Part shown: piece by piece, positions 7,457 through 16,400 of the stretch | Layout of the letters: each line of letters begins with the position of its first letter | How positions within the stretch are numbered: position 1 is the first letter of the stretch | Assembly (NCBI GenBank): GCA_946415335.1 | Contig: CAMKSB010000004.1 | Span: 1-34,955, forward strand | Source: an uncultured Clostridia bacterium | GTDB lineage: Bacteria; Bacillota; Clostridia; Oscillospirales; Acutalibacteraceae | Direction: 5' to 3' | DNA: 34,955 nucleotides | Translations under genes and position numbers: made by a program | Notes under the pieces: generated by a model | What the model saw: only the letters and a program-made list of their open reading frames with translations | Databases searched by the model: none | Told to the model about the DNA's origin: nothing

Positions 7457-8140
7457 ATGATTGCTTTTGAAAAGCTGCCCCCGGAGTTTCAGACGCCGGC
7501 GGTCAGACCTTACTATGATATTTTGCGCAAAAAGCAGCTCTCGCTGGTCGTCAAGCGTCTATTTGATATTCTGGTGTCGCTTGTCATGCTGGTGTTTCTC
7601 CTCATTCCCATCGCCGTGATCGCTGTCGTGGTCAGGCTGGATTCCGAGGGTCCGGTGCTGTTTCGGCAGGAGAGAGTCACCACCTACGGCAAGCGCTTCA
7701 AAATCAATAAATTCCGTACCATGGTCGTTAACGCCGAGGCGCTCGGAACGCAGGTAACGACCAACGCAGACAGCCGCGTGACAAAAACCGGCCGTTTCCT
7801 ACGCAAATATCGTCTGGACGAGCTTCCCCAGGTGTTCAACGTCCTCGGCGGCAGCATGTCCTTTGTCGGAACGCGCCCGGAGGTGCCTCGGTATGTGGAA
7901 CAGTACGCGCCGGAGTATTACGCGACGCTGCTGCTTCCGGCAGGCATTACTTCGCTTGCTTCCATTCGCTACAAGGACGAGGAAAGGCTGCTTTCCGAGG
8001 CTGAAAATGCCGACGAGACCTATATCCAAAAAGTCCTGCCCGAAAAGATGAAATATAATCTTGATTATACGCGCGATTTCGGCTTTTTCTCCGATATCAA
8101 GCTGATGTTCCAAACCGTGTTTGAGGTTGCCGGCTCCTGA
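7457..8140 (+). CDS. Initiating sugar-phosphate transferase (bacterial sugar transferase, PglC/WbaP-type)
   Basis: The 227-residue membrane enzyme transfers a sugar-1-phosphate from a UDP-sugar to undecaprenyl phosphate, the first step of a surface polysaccharide or glycan. One hydrophobic segment (about 35-60) precedes the conserved GPVLFRQERV and KINKFRTM motifs, LRKYRLDELPQ with the catalytic pair D121-E122, and SFVGTRPE. It is the short single-domain form. ATG 7457 is preferred over GTG 7451 because AGGTG (7447-7451) is 5 bases before it. A membrane polymerase-like gene starts 22 bases after its stop, so the two form an operon. The sugar is not predictable from sequence alone. Confidence 0.92.
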   Translation: MIAFEKLPPEFQTPAVRPYYDILRKKQLSLVVKRLFDILVSLVMLVFLLIPIAVIAVVVRLDSEGPVLFRQERVTTYGKRFKINKFRTMVVNAEALGTQVTTNADSRVTKTGRFLRKYRLDELPQVFNVLGGSMSFVGTRPEVPRYVEQYAPEYYATLLLPAGITSLASIRYKDEERLLSEAENADETYIQKVLPEKMKYNLDYTRDFGFFSDIKLMFQTVFEVAGS

Positions 8141-8162
8141 CAGCCGCGCAAGAGGTTATGCT

Positions 8163-9638
8163 ATGACTGCTTTCAAGGAAAAACTGCGTGATACGTCGCT
8201 CTTCCGGACGATATACATATTTGATCTGTTTTTCTGCATGATATCCTTCGTTCAGGTGGCGGCATACGTGTGCCTGCCGTTCCTGTTTATATGGGGACTG
8301 TGGCTGGTTTTCTACAACCAGCGCCGCTACAACACCTTTTTCAAAATGCGCTTCGGGTTGTGGATCGGCGCGTTTCTGATCGTCTCGCTGTTCACCATGC
8401 TCCTGAATCTGACCGAAACGCTCCTGTTCTCGCTTGTCATGCAGCTGCACGTGCTGATATGCTTCTTCGTCTTTTACGGTATGCACACCGAGCCGGGCTT
8501 TGACTTCAAGCGCGAACTCAACCTGATCGCCAAGGGTTTGGTGATACTCACCACCGCGCTGAACGTCGTCGGCTTTTTCTGCCTGTTATTCGGCGTCTAT
8601 TTTGAGTGGAATTTCGAGGATCTCTACTGGATCTATTTCCCGATATACGAGAACCGCTTCACCGGCGTGTTTTTCAATCCCAATCTGCTCGGCTTCGTAT
8701 CGGTAGTCGCCGTCGTCTGCTGCCACATGATGACAAAGGACGGGCTCTACAGCAATTCCAACACGCGCAGGCTGGGCATGGGCTTTATCTACGCCTGCGT
8801 CGTCATCAATATCTTTGCCTTGATCCTCAGCGATTCCAACGCCTCCATCGTGCTGGCGCTGGGCTACGTCTGCGTCTACATCACCTACGTCTTTTTCGAC
8901 AGGAGAGAGGGCATGACGCCTTCGCGCGTCTTTATCAAGATCGTCACGCTGCTGCTCGTGCTCGCGGTGTTCGTCAGCTCGTCGCTGATGCTGCGCACGG
9001 TATTCAAGGCTGGCTTTACGGTGATCACCAGCAAGACAAACGCCCTGGTCGACGTGCTCTTTGACGACAAGCCCATCGAGGGGCTCCCGGACAAGGAGAC
9101 CGCGGAAGAGGAAGAAAAGCCGGAGATCACCTTTGACCACGAGAACACCAACATCGACAGCGGCAGGTTCAGGCTGTGGAAGGAGTCCATCGACCTCTTC
9201 AAGATCTCGCCGGTATTCGGTATCTCTCACGGCAATATCGTCTTTTACAGCGAGGAATACCTCAGCGGCGTGCTCGAATACAGCTATCACAAAAACGACC
9301 TGCACAATGGCTTTCTGACGATCATCGTCTCCACCGGCGTTATCGGCGCGCTGCTGTTCGGCACCTTTGGTTTCCGCTTTGCCAAGCACGCGGCGCAGCA
9401 TTTGTTCCTGCGGCGCAAGACCGTCCGCGCCGAGGTCTATCCCTGCCTGTTCTCATTCCTTGCCGCCTATATGGGCTACGCCTTTTTCGAGAAGGCGCTG
9501 CTCTATGACATATCCTTTTTGGTCATGTTTTTCTGGCTGATGATGGGCTACACTTCCTGCTACGTCGCCAAGTACGAGCACCTGATCGAGACGCAGTACC
9601 TTTTCCACCAGAAGCGTCTGCGCCGCACGATGCTTTAA
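8163..9638 (+). CDS. O-antigen polymerase/ligase-like membrane protein (Wzy/WaaL family)
   Basis: The 491-residue protein has about 10-12 predicted membrane spans. A large hydrophilic loop at about residues 300-390 is rich in D, E and K. It precedes the family signature HNGFLTIIVSTGVIGALLF, in which the histidine of the H-N-x-x-L pattern is conserved in Wzy_C/O-antigen-ligase proteins. The likely role is polymerising or attaching undecaprenyl-linked repeat units outside the membrane. ATG 8163 is chosen because AGAGGT (8151-8156) lies 6 bases before it, although the frame is open upstream. It probably works on the intermediate made by the upstream sugar transferase. Confidence 0.82.
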   Translation: MTAFKEKLRDTSLFRTIYIFDLFFCMISFVQVAAYVCLPFLFIWGLWLVFYNQRRYNTFFKMRFGLWIGAFLIVSLFTMLLNLTETLLFSLVMQLHVLICFFVFYGMHTEPGFDFKRELNLIAKGLVILTTALNVVGFFCLLFGVYFEWNFEDLYWIYFPIYENRFTGVFFNPNLLGFVSVVAVVCCHMMTKDGLYSNSNTRRLGMGFIYACVVINIFALILSDSNASIVLALGYVCVYITYVFFDRREGMTPSRVFIKIVTLLLVLAVFVSSSLMLRTVFKAGFTVITSKTNALVDVLFDDKPIEGLPDKETAEEEEKPEITFDHENTNIDSGRFRLWKESIDLFKISPVFGISHGNIVFYSEEYLSGVLEYSYHKNDLHNGFLTIIVSTGVIGALLFGTFGFRFAKHAAQHLFLRRKTVRAEVYPCLFSFLAAYMGYAFFEKALLYDISFLVMFFWLMMGYTSCYVAKYEHLIETQYLFHQKRLRRTML

Positions 9639-9652
9639 GGTTAGAAAAACAC

Positions 9653-9681
9653 TTGTATAATTCCATATTTTGTAGTATAAT
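9653..9681 (+). promoter_or_regulatory. Promoter of the LURP-one-related gene
   Basis: TTGTAT (9653-9658), 17 bases and a perfect TATAAT (9676-9681) precede the gene. The -10 box runs into the left arm of a perfect inverted repeat. Confidence 0.65.
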
Positions 9682-9712
9682 AACCATAGGTATCATTTTT
9701 GCCTATGGTTAT
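9680..9712. repeat. Perfect 11-base inverted repeat at the -10 box: operator or terminator
   Basis: ATAACCATAGG (9680-9690) and CCTATGGTTAT (9702-9712) are exact inverted copies around an 11-base T-rich centre. The left arm starts in the -10 box and the predicted transcription start (about 9688) falls inside the repeat, the placement of a repressor operator. Followed by TTTT, it could instead be a weak terminator for the polymerase-like gene ending at 9638. Confidence 0.6.
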
Positions 9713-9733
9713 TTTGATATGACGGTGATATGC

Positions 9734-10216
9734 ATGACGCTGTTTCTGAAAAGAACGATCTCCGCGGACGATCCGCTGTTTGTCATCTGCGATATGTCCG
9801 GCAATGAAACATACAGGGTGAGCTATGCTCCCGGCAGGATTTTTTCACAGCAGCGCCTGTCGGTGACAGACGCGCAGGGGAGAACAGCGGTCAGGATCCG
9901 CAGGCTCCCGATCGCCGGCAGCTGCACCTATGCGCTGCGCATGGGCAAAAAGCGCGTCACCTTCGTCAACATCATCACCGCAAAGGGTGTCTATTCCCAT
10001 TTCTACGGCATCAACTATCATATCCGCGGCGCCATCGCCGCCAAGAGCTTCGACGTCATCGACGTGGACAAAACGCTGGTGCTCTCACACCGCAGGCACA
10101 GCGGCTACTGCGAGCTCGATATCGCGGACGGCGCCGACGAGTTGTTCTGCGTGGCGGTTTCGGTCTGCGCGAATATGATGAATATTATCGAAAAAACTGC
10201 CCTGCAGGCAGTATAA
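9734..10216 (+). CDS. LURP-one-related (LOR, tubby-like fold) protein
   Basis: This 160-residue protein matches the LURP-one-related pattern: a series of beta-strand pairs with SVTDAQGRTAVRIRR, a central FYGINYHIRGAI segment, SFDVIDVDKTLVLSHRR, and a final helix after LDIADGADELFCVAV. The family has a tubby-like beta barrel; the bacterial function is not established, and lipid binding or scramblase-like roles are proposed for relatives. The start is uncertain: ATG 9734 (GGTGAT 4-5 bases before it) or ATG 9719 in the same frame. Its stop lies 14 bases before the Lrp-type regulator, so they are probably co-transcribed. Confidence 0.75.
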   Translation: MTLFLKRTISADDPLFVICDMSGNETYRVSYAPGRIFSQQRLSVTDAQGRTAVRIRRLPIAGSCTYALRMGKKRVTFVNIITAKGVYSHFYGINYHIRGAIAAKSFDVIDVDKTLVLSHRRHSGYCELDIADGADELFCVAVSVCANMMNIIEKTALQAV

Positions 10217-10230
10217 TACGGGAGGTTACT

Positions 10231-10713
10231 ATGAACAAACTGTTACAGCTCATCAGAAAGAACGCCAATTTCACCACCGCCGAGCTTTCCGCCATGCTCG
10301 GAGAGCCGGAAAACCTGATCAAGGAAAAGCTCCGCGAATACCAGCAAAAGGGTATCATCAAGGGCTATCAGGCGGTTGTCAACTGGGAAGAGGCGGACGA
10401 CAACTATGTAGAGGCGCTGATCGAACTGAAGGTAACGCCCAAAAAGGAGACCGGCTTTGACGAAATGGCGCAGATGTGCATGTCGTTTGAGGAGGTCGAG
10501 TCCGTCTACCTCATGGCAGGCGTGTATGACTTCGCCCTGATCGTCCGCGGCGAGACGATGCAGGACATCGCCATGTTTGTCGCCAAAAAGCTCTCCACGA
10601 TCGACGGCGTGCTGTCCACCGGCACCCATTTCATCATGCGCCGCTACAAGGACAGGGGCATGAATCTCTTCGACGCGGACAACCAGACTGACGAGAGGAG
10701 CCTTATTCTCTGA
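10231..10713 (+). CDS. Lrp/AsnC-family transcriptional regulator
   Basis: The 160-residue protein has an N-terminal winged helix-turn-helix (about residues 1-50, TTAELSAMLG...LIKEKLREYQQKGIIKGY) and a C-terminal ligand-binding/dimerisation (RAM-type) domain with VESVYLMAGVYDFALIVRG. Such proteins form octamers or larger discs and sense amino acids. GGAGG is 5 bases before ATG 10231. The stop TGA shares one base with the ATG of the downstream aminotransferase, so the regulator probably controls, or senses the substrate of, that enzyme. The ligand is not predictable. Confidence 0.92.
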   Translation: MNKLLQLIRKNANFTTAELSAMLGEPENLIKEKLREYQQKGIIKGYQAVVNWEEADDNYVEALIELKVTPKKETGFDEMAQMCMSFEEVESVYLMAGVYDFALIVRGETMQDIAMFVAKKLSTIDGVLSTGTHFIMRRYKDRGMNLFDADNQTDERSLIL

Positions 10714-11891
10714 TGGATTACCAAAAATATATGAACACCCGGATCCAGAGCGTCCAGCCCTCCGGGATACGCAAATTCTTCGACATCGCCAACGAAATGA
10801 AGGACGTCATTTCGCTGAGCATCGGCGAGCCGGATTTCCAGACGCCGTGGCATATCCGCGACGAGGGTATCCGCAGCCTGACGAAGGGCAAGACATGGTA
10901 TTCGCCCAACCGCGGCTTCTCCGACCTGCTCAATGAGATCACCAAATACTACGAAAGACGCTTCGGCATTACATACAGCCCGACCAAGCAGGCGTTAGTG
11001 ACCGTCGGCGGCAGCGAGGCGATCGACCTCGTTCTCCGCGTACTGGTCGACGAAGGCGACGAGGTCATCATTCCGCAGCCTTCCTTCGTCTGCTACCATC
11101 CGCTGACCGTGATGGCAGGCGGCGTGCCGGTCGTCATCAATACCAAGGACGAGGACAACTTCCGTCTGAGAGCGGACGATCTCCGCGCGGCGATCACCGA
11201 CAAGACCAAGCTGCTTGTCCTGCCGTTCCCGAACAACCCGACCGGCGCGATCATGGAGCGCCATGATCTCGAGGAGATCGCCAAGGTCTGTATCGAAAAG
11301 GACATCCTTGTGCTCTCCGACGAGATCTATTCCGAGCTGACCTACGGCGGCAGGGATCATGTGTCCATCGCTTCCATCGACGGCATGTACGAGCGCACGG
11401 TCGTCATCAACGGCTTTTCCAAGTCCTACGCCATGACCGGCTGGCGGCTCGGCTACGCGCTCGGTCCCGTCGAACTGATCGGACAGATGACCAAGCTGCA
11501 CCAGTACGGCATCATGTCTGCGCCGACGACCGCGCAGTACGCCGCGATCGAGGCGCTGCGCAACGGCGACCGCGACGTGAACCGTATGCGTGATGAATAC
11601 GACATGCGCCGCCGTCTGGTGGTGGATGCTTTCAACGACATGGGCTTGACCTGCTTTGAGCCCCTCGGCGCGTTCTACGTGTTCCCCTGTATCAAGTCCA
11701 CCGGACTCAGCTCCGACGAATTCTGCACGCGCCTGATCATGGAAAAGCACGTCGCCGTCGTTCCCGGCAACGCCTTCGGCGAGTCCGGCAACGGCTTTGT
11801 GCGCGTTTCCTATTCCTACTCGCTCAAGCACCTCAAGATCGCGCTGGAGCGCATCCGCGAATTTTTAGAGGAGCTCCACCATGGAAATTAA
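10713..11891 (+). CDS. PLP-dependent class I/II aminotransferase
   Basis: The 392-residue cytoplasmic enzyme is of the usual length for fold-type I aminotransferases of the aspartate/aromatic group. Features are an N-terminal SGIRKFFDIANEM and SIGEPDFQTP segment, FPNNPTGA, LSDEIYSEL, and the PLP-binding lysine K237 in NGFSKSYAMTGWRLGY. The C-terminal part has the arginine-containing GNGFVRVSYS. Substrate candidates include aspartate, aromatic amino acids or N-acetyl-diaminopimelate; the sequence does not decide. It is coupled to the preceding Lrp-type gene by a one-base overlap and overlaps ispE by 11 bases. Confidence 0.92.
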   Translation: MDYQKYMNTRIQSVQPSGIRKFFDIANEMKDVISLSIGEPDFQTPWHIRDEGIRSLTKGKTWYSPNRGFSDLLNEITKYYERRFGITYSPTKQALVTVGGSEAIDLVLRVLVDEGDEVIIPQPSFVCYHPLTVMAGGVPVVINTKDEDNFRLRADDLRAAITDKTKLLVLPFPNNPTGAIMERHDLEEIAKVCIEKDILVLSDEIYSELTYGGRDHVSIASIDGMYERTVVINGFSKSYAMTGWRLGYALGPVELIGQMTKLHQYGIMSAPTTAQYAAIEALRNGDRDVNRMRDEYDMRRRLVVDAFNDMGLTCFEPLGAFYVFPCIKSTGLSSDEFCTRLIMEKHVAVVPGNAFGESGNGFVRVSYSYSLKHLKIALERIREFLEELHHGN

Positions 11892-12750
11892 GGTCAACGC
11901 GCCTGCCAAGATCAACCTCACCTTGGAGGTGCTCGGCAAGCGCCCGGACGGCTATCACGACATTGCCACGATCATGCAGAGCGTCAGTCTCAGCGACACC
12001 GTCACCGTCTCCGACAATGACAGCGGCAAGGTGACGATCTCCTGCGACTATCCCGGCGTACCCTGCGACGACAGCAATATCTGCGCCAAGGCGGCGTACC
12101 GCTTTTTTGACTATTGCCGCATGGAGCCGAAGGGCGTACACATCCATATCGACAAGACCATCCCCACCCAGGCGGGACTTGCCGGCGGCAGCGCGGACGG
12201 CGCGGCGGCTCTGATGGGCTTGAACGTCCTGTTCGACGCCATGCTCAAGCCGGCTGACCTTCGCGCGATCGGCGAGAGAGTCGGCGCGGACGTGCCCTTC
12301 TGCATCGAAGGCGGCACCAAGCTCTGCACCGGTATCGGCGCGGACATGAAGAAGCTGCCTTCCTTCCACTGCTCCGACATCGTGATCTGCAAGCCCGACG
12401 CGGTGAGCGTTTCCACCGCCGAGGCATACCGCAAGGTCGACGCGCTCGGCAAGCACCCGTCCTACTGCGACGAGATGGTGAAGGCGCTTTACAGCCGCGA
12501 CATGTTCATGATCTCCACCACGATTTTCAACGACTTTGAACTTGCACTTCAAATACCGGAGGTCAGCGAGATCAAGCGCGTCATGCTTCAGTGCAAGGCA
12601 AGGGGCTGCGGCATGAGCGGCTCCGGTTCCGCCGTGTTCGCGATCTTCACTTCAAGCAGACGTGCGCAGAAGTGCTATGAAACGCTCAAAGAAACTTATC
12701 CGCAGACATTTCTGTGCAAGCCCGTCAAAACCGGCTGCGCAGTTGAATAA
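11881..12750 (+). CDS. ispE: 4-diphosphocytidyl-2-C-methyl-D-erythritol kinase
   Basis: IspE phosphorylates CDP-methylerythritol at the 2-position, the fourth step of the MEP isoprenoid pathway. The 289-residue GHMP kinase shows the N-terminal VNAPAKINLTLEVLGKRPDGYH signature in two parts (residues 5-14 and 15-27), the ATP loop PTQAGLAGGSADGAAAL and the C-terminal GCGMSGSGSAVF. Its ATG lies 11 bases inside the aminotransferase gene, with GGAGGAGC-like purines (GAGGAGCTCC) directly upstream. A terminator follows the stop, closing the operon. Confidence 0.96.
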   Translation: MEIKVNAPAKINLTLEVLGKRPDGYHDIATIMQSVSLSDTVTVSDNDSGKVTISCDYPGVPCDDSNICAKAAYRFFDYCRMEPKGVHIHIDKTIPTQAGLAGGSADGAAALMGLNVLFDAMLKPADLRAIGERVGADVPFCIEGGTKLCTGIGADMKKLPSFHCSDIVICKPDAVSVSTAEAYRKVDALGKHPSYCDEMVKALYSRDMFMISTTIFNDFELALQIPEVSEIKRVMLQCKARGCGMSGSGSAVFAIFTSSRRAQKCYETLKETYPQTFLCKPVKTGCAVE

Positions 12751-12756
12751 AACCCC

Positions 12757-12795
12757 AAAACCTGTCCATACTCTTGACGAAAGGACAGGTTTTTC
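12757..12795 (+). terminator. Intrinsic terminator after ispE, overlapping the spoIIR leader
   Basis: AAAACCTGTCC (12757-12767) pairs with GGACAGGTTTT (12783-12793) around a 15-base loop and is followed by a U run. Its right arm ends only a few bases before the spoIIR start and contains the only candidate ribosome site, AAGGA. Confidence 0.8.
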
Positions 12796-12797
12796 TT

Positions 12798-13394
12798 ATG
12801 AAACAAATCGTCAAAGCCGCCTGTGTGGCATTTATCCTGACCGTCATCTTCTCGCTGATACCTTTTCACGCGCAGTGTGAACGCATATCCGGCGATACCT
12901 TCCGGCTCCATATCCTCGCCAATTCCGACAGCGAGGCCGACCAGGCGTTGAAGCTGAAAGTCCGCGACCGTATTTTGTCCGAAATGCAGCCGCTGTTGTC
13001 CTCAGCGCCCGACAAGCAAACGGCAGAAGCTGTCGTCAGCGGCAATCTGCAACATTTCGCCGATATCGCCTGTGACGAGGTGCTGCAAAACGGCTGTGAT
13101 TACCCGGTAACCGCCGAGATCACCAACATGTATTTCAACACGCGCCGTTACGACAGCTACACCCTTCCGGCAGGCATGTATGACGCGCTGCGCATCCGCA
13201 TCGGCAAGGCGGAGGGACACAACTGGTGGTGCGTTCTCTATCCGGGAATCTGCCTTTCCGCCGCCGAAGACCGCGAAAGGCAGGCGAGAGAGAGCTTTGA
13301 CAGCGACGAATACGAAATCGTCCGCGGCGAACCCTATTCCTACCGCTTCAAGGCGGTGGAGTGGATAGAATATCTGCAAAATCTATTCGGATGA
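12798..13394 (+). CDS. spoIIR: Stage II sporulation protein R
   Basis: SpoIIR is made in the forespore and secreted across the septum, where it activates the SpoIIGA protease that matures sigma-E in the mother cell. The 198-residue protein has a hydrophobic signal segment (residues about 5-22, ending near PFHAQC), then the conserved FRLHILANSDSEADQALKLK in pieces, ITNMYFNTRRYDSYTLPAGMYDALRIRIG, and HNWWCVLYPGICL. ATG 12798 is chosen because it gives the normal signal peptide; no strong ribosome site is visible. It lies just after the ispE terminator, so it should have its own forespore promoter, which I could not identify. Confidence 0.95.
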   Translation: MKQIVKAACVAFILTVIFSLIPFHAQCERISGDTFRLHILANSDSEADQALKLKVRDRILSEMQPLLSSAPDKQTAEAVVSGNLQHFADIACDEVLQNGCDYPVTAEITNMYFNTRRYDSYTLPAGMYDALRIRIGKAEGHNWWCVLYPGICLSAAEDRERQARESFDSDEYEIVRGEPYSYRFKAVEWIEYLQNLFG

Positions 13395-13419
13395 GACATG
13401 ATTACCCCATCTCATCCGA
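13387..13419 (+). repeat. Inverted repeat across the spoIIR stop codon
   Basis: TCGGATGAG (13387-13395) and CTCATCCGA (13411-13419) are perfect 9-base inverted copies with a 15-base loop. The left arm contains the spoIIR stop. No U run follows, so it is a poor terminator; it could be a hairpin or protein site upstream of addB. Confidence 0.45.
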
Positions 13420-13447
13420 TATCATAACCATAGAAAGAGGTGAGCGT

Positions 13448-16400
13448 ATGCTGCAATTCATACTCGGACGAACCGGCACCGGCAAAACGCGGTCGGTGTA
13501 CGCGCAGATCCGTGAAGCGATACAAAACGGCGCGGAAAACATCATCATGCTCATACCCGACCAGGTGAGCCTCGAAACCGAAAAAGCGGTGCTCGAATTG
13601 CTCGGAGCGCCCGACAAGCAAAAGGTCAACGTGTTCGGCTTCGGCAAGCTGTGCCGATACGTCTTTGAACAGACGCAAAATCCGCCGGGAGCCGTCATTG
13701 ACAACGGCACGCGCGCGGTCGTCATGAGCCGAACCCTTGACGATCTGGACGGCAAGCTGCGGATGCTTAATCCGCGCAATAACCGCAGCCTGACGCGGCT
13801 TATGCTCAGCACCATGTTGGACTGCAAAAAGGGCAGAGTCAGCACCGATCAGCTTCGTGACGCCGCCAACGCCGGAGAACTCGGCGATGATTCGCTCAAA
13901 AACAAGCTGCTTGATACCGCCGATATCCTCGACGTGTTCTACGGCAGACTTGCGCAGACGCACGTCGATCCGCTGGACGATATCGACCGTGCCGGAGAAC
14001 TTTTGCTGACGCATCCGGAGGTGTTTCGCGGCTTCACCGTGTTCATCGACGGCTACAGCGGCTTCAACGCCCAGCAGCTTCGGCTGGTGGAGTACCTGAT
14101 CGCAGCTTGCGACCGCGTGACGGTCGCTCTGACGCTTGATCCGGAATATACCCGGGACGAGGGCGTTTTTTCCGCTTCCTGCAAGACCTACGCGCGCTTG
14201 AAGCAGTACGCGCATTCACAGAATATCACTGTCAAACCGTCGATCCGGCTGACAGAGAACCGCCGTTTTCACAATCAGGAACTCACAGCACTGGAAGCAG
14301 CCGTTTTCCGAGGCGCCCAGTCGCCGGAGCCCTATGCCGATACGCCGGAGCACGTTTTTCTCTATCCGGCGCAGGATACATATGACGAATGCGAATTCGC
14401 GGCGCGTGAGATCCAAAAGCTGGTGATACAGCATGACTACCGCTATGCCGAGATCGCCGTGATTGCCCATGACACGTCCGAATACAGCGGTGTGATCCAC
14501 TCGGTATTCGAAAAATACCGCATTCCCTGCTTCCTCGACGAGCACAAGGAGCTCGACGTCAAGCCGATCGCGCGCGTCGTCAACGCGGTCTTTCGCATGG
14601 TGCTCGAAAACTTCGAGCGCAGCGATTTTCTTCTGCTGCTCAAAAGCGGTCTCCTGCCGTATACGGAAAGCGAGATCCGCGATTTTGAGGACTACATATT
14701 TGTTTGGAACATCGACAACAACGGATTCAAAAAGCCCTTTACTCAGAATTCCGCCGGCTTCGGAACGCCTTCGGAAACGGATGTGCGGCGCGATAATGCC
14801 GAAAAGATACGCAGGGAGGTCGTAACAGCCCTGCTTGCCTTCCGCGAGGATTCAAAGGACAGCACCGCCGGAAGGATAACCGAAAATCTGTATACCATGC
14901 TGACCGAAAGTCTCCGCGTCCGCGACGGCATGGACAAGCTCTGCCGTCGTCTTGAAAACGGCGAGGCGGAGGCGCTTTCCGACGAGCAGGTACGCATCTG
15001 GGAGCTGTTTTCGCGTTCGCTCGACCGTCTGGTGAGCGTGATCGGAGAGGAAGTGCTTCCTCTGCGGCGTTATTATGAGCTGCTCGCCATGCAGCTGAGC
15101 GCGATCGAGTTCGCCGAGATACCGCGCTACCTCGATTCCGTGATCGTCACCAACGCCCAGCGCGTCCGCGATCCGCATTACAGGGCGGTGTTCCTGATCG
15201 GCTGTACCGACGGCGTTTTCCCGGCAAATCCCACAGGCGGCGGACTCTTTTCCGAATACGAGCTGCAGCTGCTTCTCGACAGGGATCTGCAGCTCAGCGA
15301 CAGTCCGACCGATTTCGCCGACCTCGAAACCTTCATGGCGTACAACAGCCTTTCCGCTGCGTCCGATCTGCTCTATATGAGCTATCCCAAGCTCGAGATC
15401 GCCACCGGCGGCATGCTCAAGCCGTCCGTTCTGGTGACGGAGCTGTGCCGCATCTTTCCGAAGCTGCAGCCCACCGAATTTACCGATACACAGCTCTATA
15501 CGGATATGCTCGTCAACCGCGAGACGGCGTTTGAAGCCTACGCGCTGTCCTTACAGGACGGCAGCGCCGACCTGTCCTCTCTGCGCCCCTTCTTTGCAGC
15601 GGATGACGACTACAAAGAACGCCTTGCCGCCGTTGAAAGCGCCGTCGAACGCGCTCCCTTTGCGATGAAAGACACGGCGCATCCCGAGCAGCTGTTCGGC
15701 AAGGTGCTCGTCAATTCCGCTTCCAAGTTGCAGACCTTCTACCGGTGTCCGTTCTGCTATTTCTGCGCCTACGGACTGCGCATTGACGAAAAACGCCGCG
15801 CCGAGATCGATCCCATTGAGCGCGGCAATCTGGTACACAGCATTCTCGAGCAGTTCTTCAAGACCTACCCCGACAAGGCGGCATACACCACCCTGTCGGA
15901 GCAGGAGATCCATGATTTTGTCGAAAAATCCATCCGCAATTATCTCGACGCCTTCATGGGAGGCGGCAGCGACCAGCCCGGTTCGTTTGGATTCCAGCTC
16001 GAAATGCTCCTCGACAAGACTGTGCGCGTGATACGTTTTATCGTGGAAGAACTTGAAAACAGCGGTTACGACGTCGAGGACGCCGAGCTTGATTTTCCGC
16101 AGGACATGCGCGGCTACTCCATCATCCTGCCGGACGGTCATGAGATCGAGATCCGCGGAAAGGTCGACCGCGTCGACATTTCCGAGCAGAAGGACGGCCG
16201 CTACCTGCGCATCATCGACTATAAATCCAAATCCAAGGCGAAGGGCTTCAATTTCGCCGAGGTCTACTACGGACTTGATCTGCAGATGCTCATCTATCTG
16301 ATCGCGATCATCCGCAACGGCGCGGCGCGTTACGGCGATTTCCAGCCGGGAGGCGTGCTCTATTCCAACGTCCTTTTCAACGGCTTTTCCGAATCCGACA

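Noticed and set aside
10196-10217. Palindrome ACTGCC-CTGCA-GGCAGT followed by TATAAT just before the Lrp gene, as an autoregulated promoter
   Set aside because: There is no acceptable -35 box, and a start downstream of this -10 would fall inside the ribosome site. The palindrome itself could still be an operator.
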